Program-made: the position numbers and the translations under genes
Notes under the pieces: model-generated
What the model saw: the letters and a program-made list of their open reading frames with translations, nothing else
What the model was told of the DNA's origin: nothing
Databases searched by the model: none
Source of the DNA: AC-32 sp963717725
Lineage (GTDB): Bacteria; Actinomycetota; Thermoleophilia; Gaiellales; Gaiellaceae
Length of the DNA: 64,000 nt
Assembly (NCBI GenBank): GCA_963717725.1
Contig: CAVQWS010000010.1
Coordinates: 1-64,000 of the forward strand
Reading direction: 5' to 3'
Shown: piece after piece, positions 18,384 to 26,535 of the stretch
Numbering within the stretch: position 1 is the stretch's first letter
Layout of the letters: each line of letters begins with the position of its first letter

Positions 18384-19154
18384 CTAGCGGCCCAGCGTCT
18401 TCCGCTGGCCGGCGCTGAGGCCGCCAGTGAGGACGCTTTCGAAGCTGTCGAGGTGGTCAGGACTGTCGGCGTCGTGCGTAGACGGGCGGAGCTCGAGGTG
18501 CCAACGCTCCGCGCCGGTGCCGCCGGCGTTGGCCAGCATGTACTGGAGCTTCTGGGCCTGGCTGTCAGTCAGGGCCAGCATCACGGCGTAGTCCGAGTTC
18601 GCTCCGCCGGTCAGCTTGCTGCCGGGCGGCGGCGAGTTCGGCGCGCGTAGAACCTTGATGTCGCGCACGAGCACGCGGCTGAAGTAGATGTCCTGGTCGC
18701 CCGGCTTCTTCAGGGCGGCCACGAAGTCGACGCTGTCGCCGTCCTTGACGACGCCGGCGAGCAGCTGGTTCTGGTCGCCCTCGAGCGAGACCGCCCGGAG
18801 CGTGCCGCTCAGCTGGGCCCGGACACCGACGTGGGTGCGGGGGCTGAAGCGGCGGGTCGTGACCTGCTCGCCCTCGAGCGTGGGCTCGGTGGCGACAAGG
18901 CCTGCCAGCTGGTCGGCGCTGGAGATCGCGCCCGGCACGACGCTCTTCCGGGGCACGTCCAGCGACGAGAGCTGGCCCGCGACGTCGGCACCGCTGGCGC
19001 CGACGGTAATGTCCTGCTTGGCAACGAGCACCGTCACGTGGTCCTCGCCGCGCTGAACGTGCCGCTTGTAGCTGGTCACGTAGAAGCTCGTGAGCAGGGC
19101 GGCCACAGCGGCGAGGGCGACCGCGATCAGGATGTTTCTAGCTCGATATGCCAT
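18384..19154 (-). CDS. cpaB: CpaB/RcpC Flp pilus assembly protein (SAF domain)
   Basis: A 256-residue protein with one N-terminal membrane anchor (ILIAVALAAVAALLTSFYVT). A SAF/CpaB periplasmic domain follows: VTVLVAKQDITVGA, SLDVPRKSVVPGAISS and EGEQVTTRRFSP, then the RcpC-type C-terminal domain ending around YAVMLALTDSQAQKL. CpaB is the envelope-side component of the Tad machine; in this Gram-positive-type lineage it would act outside the membrane. Typical length, and its place between TadG-like and CpaE fits the standard order. Confidence 0.85.
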   Translation of the reverse strand: MAYRARNILIAVALAAVAALLTSFYVTSYKRHVQRGEDHVTVLVAKQDITVGASGADVAGQLSSLDVPRKSVVPGAISSADQLAGLVATEPTLEGEQVTTRRFSPRTHVGVRAQLSGTLRAVSLEGDQNQLLAGVVKDGDSVDFVAALKKPGDQDIYFSRVLVRDIKVLRAPNSPPPGSKLTGGANSDYAVMLALTDSQAQKLQYMLANAGGTGAERWHLELRPSTHDADSPDHLDSFESVLTGGLSAGQRKTLGR

Positions 19155-19173
19155 TGCTCCTTGTCCTTTGAGG

Positions 19174-20085
19174 TCAGTCGACGAGGTTGACGACGCGCGC
19201 GCCGAGATTCGGCTGGCCCGTCGCAGTGGTAGAGGCGATACCGGTCCACACGACCTCGGTGAACCAGCCGGTGATCGTTCCGGAGCTGCCGGACTCTGTG
19301 TGACCGGTCAGGTGGAAGCCGACCCAGGCGATCACGTGGTACTGGGCGTTCGAGCCCGTTCCCTTGATGGTGTCGTAGACGGGGAAGAGCAGTTCGGTGT
19401 TGCGGCGCGTCGAGAGCGCGTTCTGCACCTCCGACGAGTTCCACTTCGCGCCGGCGTCCGAGAAGTAGTCGCCGAGCGAGAGGTAGCCGTCGAAGCCCTT
19501 CAGGATCCAGTCGGCCAGCATGCTCGGGCCCGTGCCGCCGTGGCTCTCATCGATGTTGATCAGGTCGAACGAGCCCGGCGCGCCCGTCTTGCCGAGCGGC
19601 AGGGTGGTCAGGTTCCCGCCGCCGAAGCAGGGGCAGGTTGCGGTGCCCTTCAGCTTCGGGTTGAGGATGTTGACGCCGATCGGCGCGACGTACTTCGCCT
19701 GGTCCATCAGGCTCGCGCGCGCGGTCGCGTGCGACCCGACGGTGACCGTCCGAACGCCAAACAGCTTCGTGAAGATGCCCGTCGCGGGACGAGTCACGTT
19801 GACCTTGACCGTGTCGTTGGTGGCGAACTTGGACGAGAGGGTGACGGTGGGAGTGCCGCCGCCGTTCTTGGTCATGTACTGGAGGGCGAGTGTGTTCGCG
19901 TTGCCCGGATCCGACGGGAGAGCCTGAGCCCCCGCGAGCGCCGCGGCGTCGGCCGTGTTCTGCGTCGCGCGGTCGGCGCGGTACCACGACCCGATGTCGA
20001 GCACCAGCGCCGCCATGCCGAGCAGGACGACGAGAAAGACGAGTGTCAGGACGGTTGCCTGGCCGCGGTCGCTTCGAGAGTTCAT
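19174..20085 (-). CDS. TadG-like pilus assembly protein (Flp/Tad N-terminal domain)
   Basis: A 303-residue protein. The N-terminus RGQATVLTLVFLVVLLGMAALVLDIGSWYRADRA, cited here in two parts, is the Tad/TadG-type prepilin-like helix: RGQATVLTLV begins it and DIGSWYRADRATQNTADAAA is the conserved block after it. The rest is an extracytoplasmic beta-rich region with ATARASLMDQAKYVAPIG and a CPCF motif, without a clear VWA site. It is likely a minor pseudopilin or surface-anchoring subunit. ATG 20085 overlaps the tadE stop as ATGA, so the two are translationally coupled. Confidence 0.8.
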   Translation of the reverse strand: MNSRSDRGQATVLTLVFLVVLLGMAALVLDIGSWYRADRATQNTADAAALAGAQALPSDPGNANTLALQYMTKNGGGTPTVTLSSKFATNDTVKVNVTRPATGIFTKLFGVRTVTVGSHATARASLMDQAKYVAPIGVNILNPKLKGTATCPCFGGGNLTTLPLGKTGAPGSFDLINIDESHGGTGPSMLADWILKGFDGYLSLGDYFSDAGAKWNSSEVQNALSTRRNTELLFPVYDTIKGTGSNAQYHVIAWVGFHLTGHTESGSSGTITGWFTEVVWTGIASTTATGQPNLGARVVNLVD

Positions 20086-20486
20086 TCCACACGCTCCGTG
20101 GTCGTGCTCGAGAGGCGTCCCGTCTTGGCGACGAATCCGAGCAGGCTGATCTTGTAGGGGTAGGTCGCGGTCACCGTCACGTCCGCCCCGGGCTGCCAGG
20201 TCGACGTGCAGGCCGTGGTCAGGTCGGCCTGCTTGAGGTCTTTGGCCGAGCTCCGGATCGCGGTCTGGCAGTCGCCCACCGGGCTGACGGACTGCCGCCC
20301 GACGGCCGCCTTGCGGGCGCCGGCACGGGTCGCGTCGGTGAGCGTGACGTAGTTGTTGAAGGCGATCCCGAACTGGATCACCGCAAACAGGAGTAGCGCC
20401 AGGATCGGCAAAGCCAGCGCGAATTCGGTCAGCGACTGACCCTTCTCCGATTTGAAGTCGATTTTGCGGCGATAAGCAATATTCAC
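20082..20486 (-). CDS. tadE: TadE-like minor pseudopilin
   Basis: A 134-residue protein with the prepilin-like N-terminus EKGQSLTEFALALPILALLL, in which the residue pattern G-x-S-x-x-E-F is the TadE cleavage/processing motif. A helix (FGIAFNNYVTLTDATRAGAR) and a small extracytoplasmic domain with a Cys pair (DCQTAI...TTACTS) follow. TadE proteins are minor pilins needed for Flp fibre assembly. The start is GTG, and the gene is separated from flp by an 80-base gap containing a 24-bp palindrome. Confidence 0.85.
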   Translation of the reverse strand: MNIAYRRKIDFKSEKGQSLTEFALALPILALLLFAVIQFGIAFNNYVTLTDATRAGARKAAVGRQSVSPVGDCQTAIRSSAKDLKQADLTTACTSTWQPGADVTVTATYPYKISLLGFVAKTGRLSSTTTERVE

Positions 20487-20518
20487 GGGAGTTCTTTCTG
20501 TAGCTCGGGAGTGGAAGC

Positions 20519-20542
20519 GGGCCCCTTCTCGAGAAGGGGCCC
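20519..20542. promoter_or_regulatory. 24-bp perfect palindrome between flp pilin and tadE
   Basis: Bases 20519-20542 are their own reverse complement over all 24 positions (centre CTCGAG). It lies in the 80-base gap downstream of the major pilin gene and upstream of the machine genes. In RNA it folds to a strong hairpin without a T-run. It probably attenuates read-through or stabilises the flp message so that pilin is made in excess; a regulator operator is an alternative. Confidence 0.6.
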
Positions 20543-20566
20543 CCTACCGGAGAAACTGCGTGTTTC

Positions 20567-20755
20567 CTAGCCGGGCAGGATTCCGGCGACGTTCTCGATC
20601 GCGCTGCGGACGTTGTCAGAGAGGAGCGTGATCGCACCGATCACGGCGAGCGTGATCACGGCGAGGACCACGCCGTACTCCGCCATCGTCTGCCCCTCCT
20701 CGCGATTGCGGAGCGAGTAGGCGGCGGTCTGCACGAAGGTGAAGAGCTTCAGCAT
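20567..20755 (-). CDS. flp: Flp family type IVb pilin
   Basis: A 62-residue major pilin precursor. The short leader MLKLFTFVQTAAYSLRNREE ends before the processing site G-QTMAEYGV, where glutamate at position +5 is the conserved type IV pilin residue. The hydrophobic helix VVLAVITLAVIGAITLL and a short amphipathic tail follow. It is exported, cleaved by a prepilin peptidase and polymerised by TadA/TadB/TadC; no prepilin peptidase gene is visible in this window. ATG 20755 is fixed by a perfect Shine-Dalgarno; an upstream in-frame start at 20788 would bypass it. Confidence 0.92.
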   Translation of the reverse strand: MLKLFTFVQTAAYSLRNREEGQTMAEYGVVLAVITLAVIGAITLLSDNVRSAIENVAGILPG

Positions 20756-20760
20756 CTGTG

Positions 20761-20771
20761 TCACCTCCTTT
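20761..20771 (-). promoter_or_regulatory. strong Shine-Dalgarno AAAGGAGGTGA for flp pilin
   Basis: Eleven bases complementary to the 16S rRNA 3' end, five bases before ATG 20755. This fits the need for abundant pilin. Confidence 0.8.
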
Positions 20772-21140
20772 CGCTGATCGATGCGCACGCGGTCGCGCGC
20801 GGAATTCCCGTGGGAAAAACCGGGTGGTCGATGGAAAGGTGGTTCCGAACGAGCCGTTCGATCTTGCGGGCGATGCGCTTGGTCACGCCGGGGAAACCTC
20901 CGAAGTGTTCTGGGCGTGGCCGCGCCGCCTATGGCTCAATCTGCGGCGATCATCGTTCCGATCGGGCCGACGGCTTATCCCTCAGATAGGGGATCTCCGC
21001 CGCAACTCCCTTGTTCGGGGGAGAGGCGGCCGGGGCGCGCGCCGATAGTGCTCCCAAGTCCGTACGGCCCGCGGATGCAAAACCAAGATCCGCGCCCAGG
21101 TGGCGGCCCACCGGCGCCCGACGAACGGGAGCAAAAGGCA
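20772..21140. other. 370-base divergent control region with several stem-loops
   Basis: No gene is recognised between the flp pilin and the cell-wall gene. Toward the plus-strand gene several inverted repeats follow each other: CGCCGC/GCGGCG (20923-20928 with 20943-20948), CCCT/AGGG near 20980-20990, and a nested stem of CCGCC/GGCGG (20997-21001 with 21025-21029) enclosing CTCCC/GGGAG (21006-21010 with 21019-21023). This looks like a structured leader for the gene at 21141. I could not match it to a known riboswitch consensus by eye. Confidence 0.4.
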
Positions 21141-22505
21141 ATGCCACGACGGAAGTCCTTGACCAGGCGGTTGATCCAGCACCTTCTCCTGATCTCGCTC
21201 GCCAGGACGATCCTGACCGCGATCGGTCTGGGCCGGGCCTGGGACGAGTGGGACGAGCGCAAGCTGCAGACCGAACCGGCGGAGCCGCGCAAGCACGCCC
21301 GCCGCTTCGTACAGACCTTTTCCCTCTGCGCCATTTTCTGCGCCGGGCTCGCGCTCTCCGCGGGCGCCGGCAACGGCGTGTACCAGCTGCTCGAGGACGG
21401 GTCGACCCCGGCGGCGACCGGCGCGACCGGCGCCTCGGGGCCGAGCGGCGCGACCGGCGTTGCCGGCAAGACCCCTGCAGCCCAGGGCGTCGTGCGCGTC
21501 GTGCAGGCCGAGCCGCAGGCGGCACCCGCCCGCCCAACCGTGGAGCCCACGCGCGTGACCGCCAAGGCCGCCACGGCCGTCTCGCGGCCCGTGTCGAGCC
21601 CGACCGCGACCGCGACCGCGAAGAAGGTCACCGCGGTGAAAACCCACGTCGCACGTCCTTCGCTGGCCAAGCGGACCAAGCCGCGCTCGACGCCAGCTCC
21701 GAAGGCGCCCGCCCTCGACCCCGAGGTCGCGGCGTTCCCGTCGGCGACGGTGTGGCTGAACCGCGCCGCGCCAGACCCGACCCCGCCGGCCGCCCGGCTG
21801 AAGCTGAGCTTCGCGCGTGACCTCGTCCGCTACTCGCGAGCGGCGCACGTGGACTGGGCGCTCGTGCTCGCGACGCTCCGCGCGGAGGGCCACAACAACC
21901 GAGTCCCGGCCAGCGCTTCCGGCCTGCGCACGCTCGCCTTCAAGCTCTCGGGCTTCGGCGGCCGCGCCAACGCGTGGGCGGCAGCGCTTGCCTACTCGAG
22001 CGACACGTCGCTCGCCGACCGAGTCGTCGCGCTCCGTCACTACTACCGCGCCGTCGGTCTGGCGAGCCTCGTCAACGGCCTGCTCTCGCAGAAGGGCGAC
22101 CTGCAGGACCGCGTTCTGCACGACCAGCGCCTCCAGATCTACCCGGGCGGGCGGCAGGACGTCGCCAAGGGCCACGTGGACGTCCGCGTCCTCGCGCTGG
22201 TGCTGTACCTGGCCGAGACGTACCACCAGGTGACGGTCTCGTGCCTGATCAGCGGCCACCACCTGTACGCGCGGCCGGGCGTCGTCTCGGCGCACATCTA
22301 CGGGCGGGCCGTCGACATCGCGGCCCTACACGCGACCTCGATCTTCGGGCACCAGGCCCCGGGCGGGATCACGGAGCAGGCCGTCCGCAGCATCCTGATG
22401 CTGCCCGGCGGGATGCTCCCCGCGCAGGTGATCTCCTTGCTCGGCATGGGTGGTCCCTCGTTCGCCCTGGCCAACCACTACGACCACATCCACGTCGGGT
22501 ACTAG
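21141..22505 (+). CDS. secreted/anchored cell-wall protein with collagen-like linker and M15-peptidase-like C-terminus
   Basis: A 454-residue protein. There is a basic start, then a membrane segment (TFSLCAIFCAGLALSAGAGN, about residues 65-84). A low-complexity region starts with a short Gly-x-x stretch (GATGATGASGPSGATGVAG) and continues Thr/Pro/Ala-rich to about residue 215. Next is a helical domain with SRAAHVDWALVLATLRAEGH, a lysozyme/transglycosylase-like signature. The C-terminus has SAHIYGRAVDIAAL and NHYDHIHVGY, the His-Asp...His-x-His layout of M15-type zinc peptidases. It likely acts on peptidoglycan outside the membrane, perhaps opening the wall for the pilus encoded next door. ATG 21075 is an alternative start. 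Confidence 0.65.
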   Translation: MPRRKSLTRRLIQHLLLISLARTILTAIGLGRAWDEWDERKLQTEPAEPRKHARRFVQTFSLCAIFCAGLALSAGAGNGVYQLLEDGSTPAATGATGASGPSGATGVAGKTPAAQGVVRVVQAEPQAAPARPTVEPTRVTAKAATAVSRPVSSPTATATAKKVTAVKTHVARPSLAKRTKPRSTPAPKAPALDPEVAAFPSATVWLNRAAPDPTPPAARLKLSFARDLVRYSRAAHVDWALVLATLRAEGHNNRVPASASGLRTLAFKLSGFGGRANAWAAALAYSSDTSLADRVVALRHYYRAVGLASLVNGLLSQKGDLQDRVLHDQRLQIYPGGRQDVAKGHVDVRVLALVLYLAETYHQVTVSCLISGHHLYARPGVVSAHIYGRAVDIAALHATSIFGHQAPGGITEQAVRSILMLPGGMLPAQVISLLGMGGPSFALANHYDHIHVGY

Positions 22506-22509
22506 TCGA

Positions 22510-22923
22510 ATGGCATTGCCTCAGGTCGCACTGGCGAACGACGACGGCAACGTCGTCTGCGAGCACTGTCTCCTCGCGGAGACGGCGCCCGCCCGCCTTC
22601 GCGGCCTCCTTGGCCGGAGCGGCCTCTCCTCAGGCGAGGGGATGCTGCTCCGGCCGGCGTCTTCCATCCACACCGCCTTTATGCGCTTCCCGATCGACGC
22701 CGTGTTCCTCGGCCGGGACGACCGCGTGCTCAAGGTCGCGGCCGAGCTCGCACCCTGGCGCATGGCGGCGTGCAAGGGCGCGCGTGCGGTGCTGGAGCTC
22801 CCGGCCGGCGAGGCCCAGAGGCGCGGGCTTACGCCCGGGGTCTCGCTGACGCAGGTCTGGCGGAGCGCACCGGGCTCAAACCCGGCGCGCCCGCCGGGCC
22901 CTGCCTCGGCTCGCCCCGGCTGA
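22510..22923 (+). CDS. DUF192 family protein
   Basis: A 137-residue protein of the DUF192 family (PF02643). ARLRGLLGRSGLSSGEGMLL, then SIHTAFMRFPIDAVFL (conserved T-x-F-M-x-F-P-I-D core), then KGARAVLELPAGEAQRRGL. Function is not established; DUF192 genes often neighbour Tad/Flp or secretion genes, as here. There is no signal peptide, unlike many family members. The last 20 residues (Pro/Ala-rich) look unstructured. It begins four bases after the cell-wall gene stop and is probably co-transcribed. Confidence 0.85.
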   Translation: MALPQVALANDDGNVVCEHCLLAETAPARLRGLLGRSGLSSGEGMLLRPASSIHTAFMRFPIDAVFLGRDDRVLKVAAELAPWRMAACKGARAVLELPAGEAQRRGLTPGVSLTQVWRSAPGSNPARPPGPASARPG

Positions 22924-22954
22924 GCACAGCCTGGGGGTGTGGTATGAGGGGCGG

Positions 22955-23641
22955 ATGAACGCCCCGGGCTCAGTGCTGGTCGTCGACGACGACGCCGACG
23001 TGCGCGCGCTGGTCAGCGAGCTGCTGACGCGTGCCGGTTACGAGGTCAGCGAGGCACCGAACGGCCGGGAGGCGCTGAAGTCGCTGTTCGACGAGCGGCC
23101 CGACCTGGTACTGCTCGACATCTCGATGCCCGAGCTGGACGGCTGGGCGACCCTCGACCGGATCCGCGAGCTGAGCGACGTGCCCGTTGTGATGCTGAGC
23201 GCCCTCGGCGCGGAGCTCGAGAAGGTGCGCGCGCTGCGGGCCGGCGCGGATGACTACGTGACCAAGCCGTTCGGGCGCCAGGAGCTGCTCGCGCGCGTCG
23301 AGAGCGTCCTCCGGCGAGCGCCGGCGGCCGAGGTGCGCGACGCCTATCGTGACGGGCTGCTCGAGGTCGACTTCTCGCAGCGCCAGGTACGGGCGGGTGA
23401 CAGGCTCGTGGAGCTGACCCCGCTCGAGTACCGGATGCTGACCGCCTTCGTCAACCATCCCGGCCAGCTGCTCGCGCACCAGCAGCTGCTCGAGCTCGCC
23501 TGGGGCGGGGAGCGCGGCTCCTCGCGTGACCAGGTCAAGCTCTACGTCGGCTACCTACGCCGCAAGCTGGCCGCGGCGGGCGTCCCGCCCGAGGCGATCG
23601 AGACCGTGCGCGGGTACGGCTACCGCTACTCGCCCGGCTGA
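22955..23641 (+). CDS. OmpR/PhoB family response regulator
   Basis: A 228-residue two-domain regulator. Receiver: SVLVVDDDADVRALVSELL with the acidic pocket near residues 11-13, phosphoacceptor Asp at about 55 in LVLLDISMPELDG, and the lysine in YVTKPFGRQELL. The winged-helix output domain has LTPLEYRMLTAF, DQVKLYVGYLRRKL and VRGYGYRYSPG. It binds DNA when phosphorylated. No histidine kinase is adjacent, so its partner is encoded elsewhere. ATG 22955 has GGGGCGG just upstream and is preferred over GTG 22937. Its proximity to the Tad locus suggests, but does not prove, control of pilus genes. Confidence 0.9.
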   Translation: MNAPGSVLVVDDDADVRALVSELLTRAGYEVSEAPNGREALKSLFDERPDLVLLDISMPELDGWATLDRIRELSDVPVVMLSALGAELEKVRALRAGADDYVTKPFGRQELLARVESVLRRAPAAEVRDAYRDGLLEVDFSQRQVRAGDRLVELTPLEYRMLTAFVNHPGQLLAHQQLLELAWGGERGSSRDQVKLYVGYLRRKLAAAGVPPEAIETVRGYGYRYSPG

Positions 23642-23678
23642 CGCCACGCCGGGCCCGCTCTGGCTCACGTGGCGACTA

Positions 23679-23684
23679 TAGGTT
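23679..23684 (+). promoter_or_regulatory. -10 element TAGGTT for the hopanoid operon
   Basis: TAGGTT ends six bases before ATG 23691, the start of the first hopanoid gene, consistent with a leaderless message for the whole operon. The sequence around it (ACTATAGGTTTT) is unusually AT-rich for this genome. Confidence 0.45.
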
Positions 23685-23690
23685 TTGCTC

Positions 23691-24497
23691 ATGGATCCGC
23701 CAACCGCGCGTTCAGTTGCCAGTCGGGCGCGCACGGAGAACTTCCCCGTCGCGTCGCTTCTGTTCCCGCGCGCGCTGCGCCCGCACCTGCGGGCGATCTA
23801 CGGCTTCGCCCGCCTGGTGGACATGCTCGGCGACGAAGTGCCGGGGGACCGGCTCGCGGCGCTTGACGAGCTCGAGGCGCAGCTCGAGGCCTGTTACGGC
23901 GGCGAGCCAGCCTGGGAGGTGATGCGCGAGCTGCAGCCGACGATCCGCGCCTGCTCGCTGCCGCGCGAGCCGTTTCTCCGGCTGATCGAGGCGAACCGCA
24001 TGGATCAGCGCAGCTCGTCGTACGAGACGTGGCTCGACCTGAAGGGCTACTGCTTCCACTCGGCGGACCCCGTCGGCAGGCTCGTGCTGGGCGTGCTCGG
24101 GCGCGGCGACGACGCCGAGGCGGTCGCGCTCTCGGATGACGTCTGCACCGGCCTCCAGCTCGTCAACTTCCTTCAGGACGTGCCGCGTGACCTCGCCTTG
24201 GGGCGGGTGTACCTGCCGGCGGAGGACCGGCGGCGCTTCGGCGTGGAGGAGCTCGACCGGCCGAGCCCCGAGCTGCGGCGGCTGCTCGAGTTCGAAGCCG
24301 AGCGGGCGCGAGGCCTGCTCGCGTCCGGCGAGGAGCTCGGCCGGCGGCTCGGCGGCGGCCGCGTCGGGCGGGCGGTGGCGCTCTTCGCGCGCGGCGGCCT
24401 GGCGGCGCTCGAGGCGCTCGAGCGCGCCGACTGGGACATCTTCAACGGCCGCCCGCGGCCATCTCGAGCGCGGCTCGCGTTGGCGGTGATCAAGTGA
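23691..24497 (+). CDS. hpnC: squalene synthase HpnC (hydroxysqualene synthase)
   Basis: A 268-residue trans-isoprenyl diphosphate synthase fold. The first Asp-containing region is LRAIYGFARLVDMLGDEVPG; the second is LQLVNFLQDVPRDLALGRVY with the usual LPxED following. In the three-enzyme bacterial route HpnD makes presqualene diphosphate, HpnC converts it to hydroxysqualene and HpnE reduces this to squalene. The pairing of two synthase paralogues followed by HpnE identifies this one as HpnC. Its TGA overlaps the GTG of hpnD. ATG 23691 is supported by the -10 spacing. Confidence 0.9.
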   Translation: MDPPTARSVASRARTENFPVASLLFPRALRPHLRAIYGFARLVDMLGDEVPGDRLAALDELEAQLEACYGGEPAWEVMRELQPTIRACSLPREPFLRLIEANRMDQRSSSYETWLDLKGYCFHSADPVGRLVLGVLGRGDDAEAVALSDDVCTGLQLVNFLQDVPRDLALGRVYLPAEDRRRFGVEELDRPSPELRRLLEFEAERARGLLASGEELGRRLGGGRVGRAVALFARGGLAALEALERADWDIFNGRPRPSRARLALAVIK

Positions 24498-25312
24498 CCG
24501 TGGAAGCCGCTTATGCGGAGGTCGAGCGGCTGACGCGGCGCGAGGCGCGCAACTTCGCCTACGGGATCCGGGTTCTGCCGCGCGACCAGCGGCGGGCGAT
24601 CTCGGCGATCTACGCCTTTGCCCGGCGCGTGGACGACATCGCCGACGGCGAGCTCCCGATCGAAGAGAAGCGCGAGCGCCTGCAGGCCCTGCGCGCCGCG
24701 CTCGACGCGGCTCCGGACGACGCGATGCTCGTCGCGCTCGGCGACGCCCGCGCGCGCTACGACATTCCGGCGCGCGCGCTGCACGACCTCGTGGACGGCG
24801 GGCTGCAGGACACCGAGCAGGAGCGCTACGCGGACTTCGCCGAGCTCGACGGCTACTGTCGGCGCGTCGCCGGCGCGGTCGGCGTGGCGTGCGTCGCGGT
24901 CTACGGCTCCGACGACGTCGAGCGGGCGGCAACGCTCGGGGTGGCGCTGCAGCTGATCAACATCATGCGAGACGTGCGCGAGGACTGGGAGCTTGGCCGC
25001 GTCTACCTACCCCAGGACGAGCTGACCGCGTACGGGGTCACCGAGGACGAGATCGCCGCCGGGCGCACGGGGCCGGAATGGCGGGCGCTGATGGCGTTCC
25101 AGGCCTCGCGCGCGCGGGCGCACCTGGAAGAGGGCCTCGGGCTGCTCGAGACGCTCGACTCCCGCAGCACGGCATGCGTCTCGACCTTCGCCGGTCTCTA
25201 CCGCGCGACGCTCGACCGGATCGAGTCGCGTGACTTCGATGTCTTCGAGGGGTCGGTCAGGCTCTCGTCCCTGACGAAGCTTCGGATCATGGGCGCGGGG
25301 CTGCTGCGATGA
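24494..25312 (+). CDS. hpnD: presqualene diphosphate synthase HpnD
   Basis: A 272-residue protein that condenses two farnesyl diphosphates to presqualene diphosphate. It has both aspartate-rich motifs: IYAFARRVDDIADGELP and LINIMRDVREDWELGRVYLP. PARALHDLVDGGLQDTEQER is typical of the HpnD subgroup. Membrane-associated enzyme of hopanoid precursor synthesis. It starts at GTG overlapping the hpnC stop (GTGA) and ends overlapping the hpnE ATG (ATGA). Confidence 0.93.
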   Translation: MTVEAAYAEVERLTRREARNFAYGIRVLPRDQRRAISAIYAFARRVDDIADGELPIEEKRERLQALRAALDAAPDDAMLVALGDARARYDIPARALHDLVDGGLQDTEQERYADFAELDGYCRRVAGAVGVACVAVYGSDDVERAATLGVALQLINIMRDVREDWELGRVYLPQDELTAYGVTEDEIAAGRTGPEWRALMAFQASRARAHLEEGLGLLETLDSRSTACVSTFAGLYRATLDRIESRDFDVFEGSVRLSSLTKLRIMGAGLLR

Positions 25313-26535
25313 GAGTCGTGGTCGTCGGGGGCGGGCTCGCCGGCCTGAGCGCGGCGCTCGAGCTCGTGGACGGCGGGCACGAGGTGACGCTGCACGAGGC
25401 GCGGCCGACGCTCGGCGGGGCGGTGCAGACGCTGCCGCGGCGCGAAGGCGACCCGGAGCCGCCGCCCGACAACGGGCAGCACGTCGCGCTCGGCTGCTTC
25501 AGCGAGTACCTGCGCTTCCTCGACCGCGTGGGCCAGAGCGGGTCGGTGCGGCGCGTGCCGCTCGAGCTGCCGGTGCTCGACGAGCACGGGCGCAGCGCTT
25601 CGATCTCGCCTTCGGCGCTCGCGCTGCTTCGGTACCGGCACGTCTCCCTCCGGGAGCGGCTGCGGATCCTGCAGGCGCTCATGCGCTGGGGAAACGCGCG
25701 CGGCGAGACCTTCGCCGACGTGCTGCGGGCTCGCCGCCAGTCGCAGCGGGCGATCGACCGCTTCTGGGACGTTTTCATCCGGCCGGCGCTGAACCTGCGC
25801 AGCGAGGAGGCGAGCGCGGAGGCCGGCGACTTCACCGTCCGCACCGCGCTGCTCGGCGAGCGCAGCGACTCCGACCTGCTGCTGCCGGCGCGGCCGCTCG
25901 GGGAGATGCACGGCGACGCCGCCGGCCGCGCGCTCGAGGCCGCCGGCGCGACGGTGCTCACCAACGCGCGCGTCGAGAGCCTCGACGAGCTCGACGCGGA
26001 CGCGGTCGTCGTCGCGGTGCCGCGGCGCGAGAGCGCGCAGCTGCTCGGCGAGCCGGAGCCCGAGCTCGAGGACTCGCCGATCGTCAGCGTCCACCTCTGG
26101 TTCGACCGTGTCCTGCTCGGCTCGCCCCTGGCCGCGCTGCTGGGCAGCGACGCGCACTGGGTCTTCGACCGCGGCGCGCTGACCGGCTCGCCGCCGGACC
26201 GAGGCCAGTACCTGACGGTCGTCTCCTCGGGCGCCCCCGAGCTGATGGAGCTGCGCGGCCGTGAGCTCGTCGAGCGGATCGGCGCCGAGCTGACCGGCCG
26301 CCTTGGACCAGCGGAGCTGCTCTGGTCGCGCGTCAGCCGCGAGCCTGCTGCAACGATTGCCGTCCGGCCGGGCAGCGAGCAACACAGGCCCGGCCCTCGG
26401 ACGAGCTGGCCGAACGTCACGCGCGCGGGCGCGTGGACCGCGACAGGCTGGCCGGCGACGATGGAAGGCGCGATCCGTAGCGGCCTCGCCGCCGCGCGCG
26501 CACTTACGCAGGCGCCGGCGGAGGTGCCGGCGTGA
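25309..26535 (+). CDS. hpnE: squalene-associated FAD-dependent desaturase/reductase HpnE
   Basis: A 408-residue amine-oxidase-fold flavoprotein. FAD site RVVVVGGGLAGLSAALELVD at the N-terminus, then HEARPTLGGAVQTL, and the C-terminal FAD block TATGWPATMEGAIRSGLAAA. NGQHVALGCFSEYLRFL is characteristic of HpnE. It performs the last step from hydroxysqualene to squalene. Overlapping start (ATGA) and stop (GTGA) codons place it firmly in the hopanoid operon. Confidence 0.93.
   Translation: MRVVVVGGGLAGLSAALELVDGGHEVTLHEARPTLGGAVQTLPRREGDPEPPPDNGQHVALGCFSEYLRFLDRVGQSGSVRRVPLELPVLDEHGRSASISPSALALLRYRHVSLRERLRILQALMRWGNARGETFADVLRARRQSQRAIDRFWDVFIRPALNLRSEEASAEAGDFTVRTALLGERSDSDLLLPARPLGEMHGDAAGRALEAAGATVLTNARVESLDELDADAVVVAVPRRESAQLLGEPEPELEDSPIVSVHLWFDRVLLGSPLAALLGSDAHWVFDRGALTGSPPDRGQYLTVVSSGAPELMELRGRELVERIGAELTGRLGPAELLWSRVSREPAATIAVRPGSEQHRPGPRTSWPNVTRAGAWTATGWPATMEGAIRSGLAAARALTQAPAEVPA

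Noticed and set aside
20890..21060. Known cyclic-di-GMP or cyclic-di-AMP riboswitch
   Set aside because: Some short stretches look similar, but the conserved core strings of either class are not present, so only an unnamed structured leader is reported.
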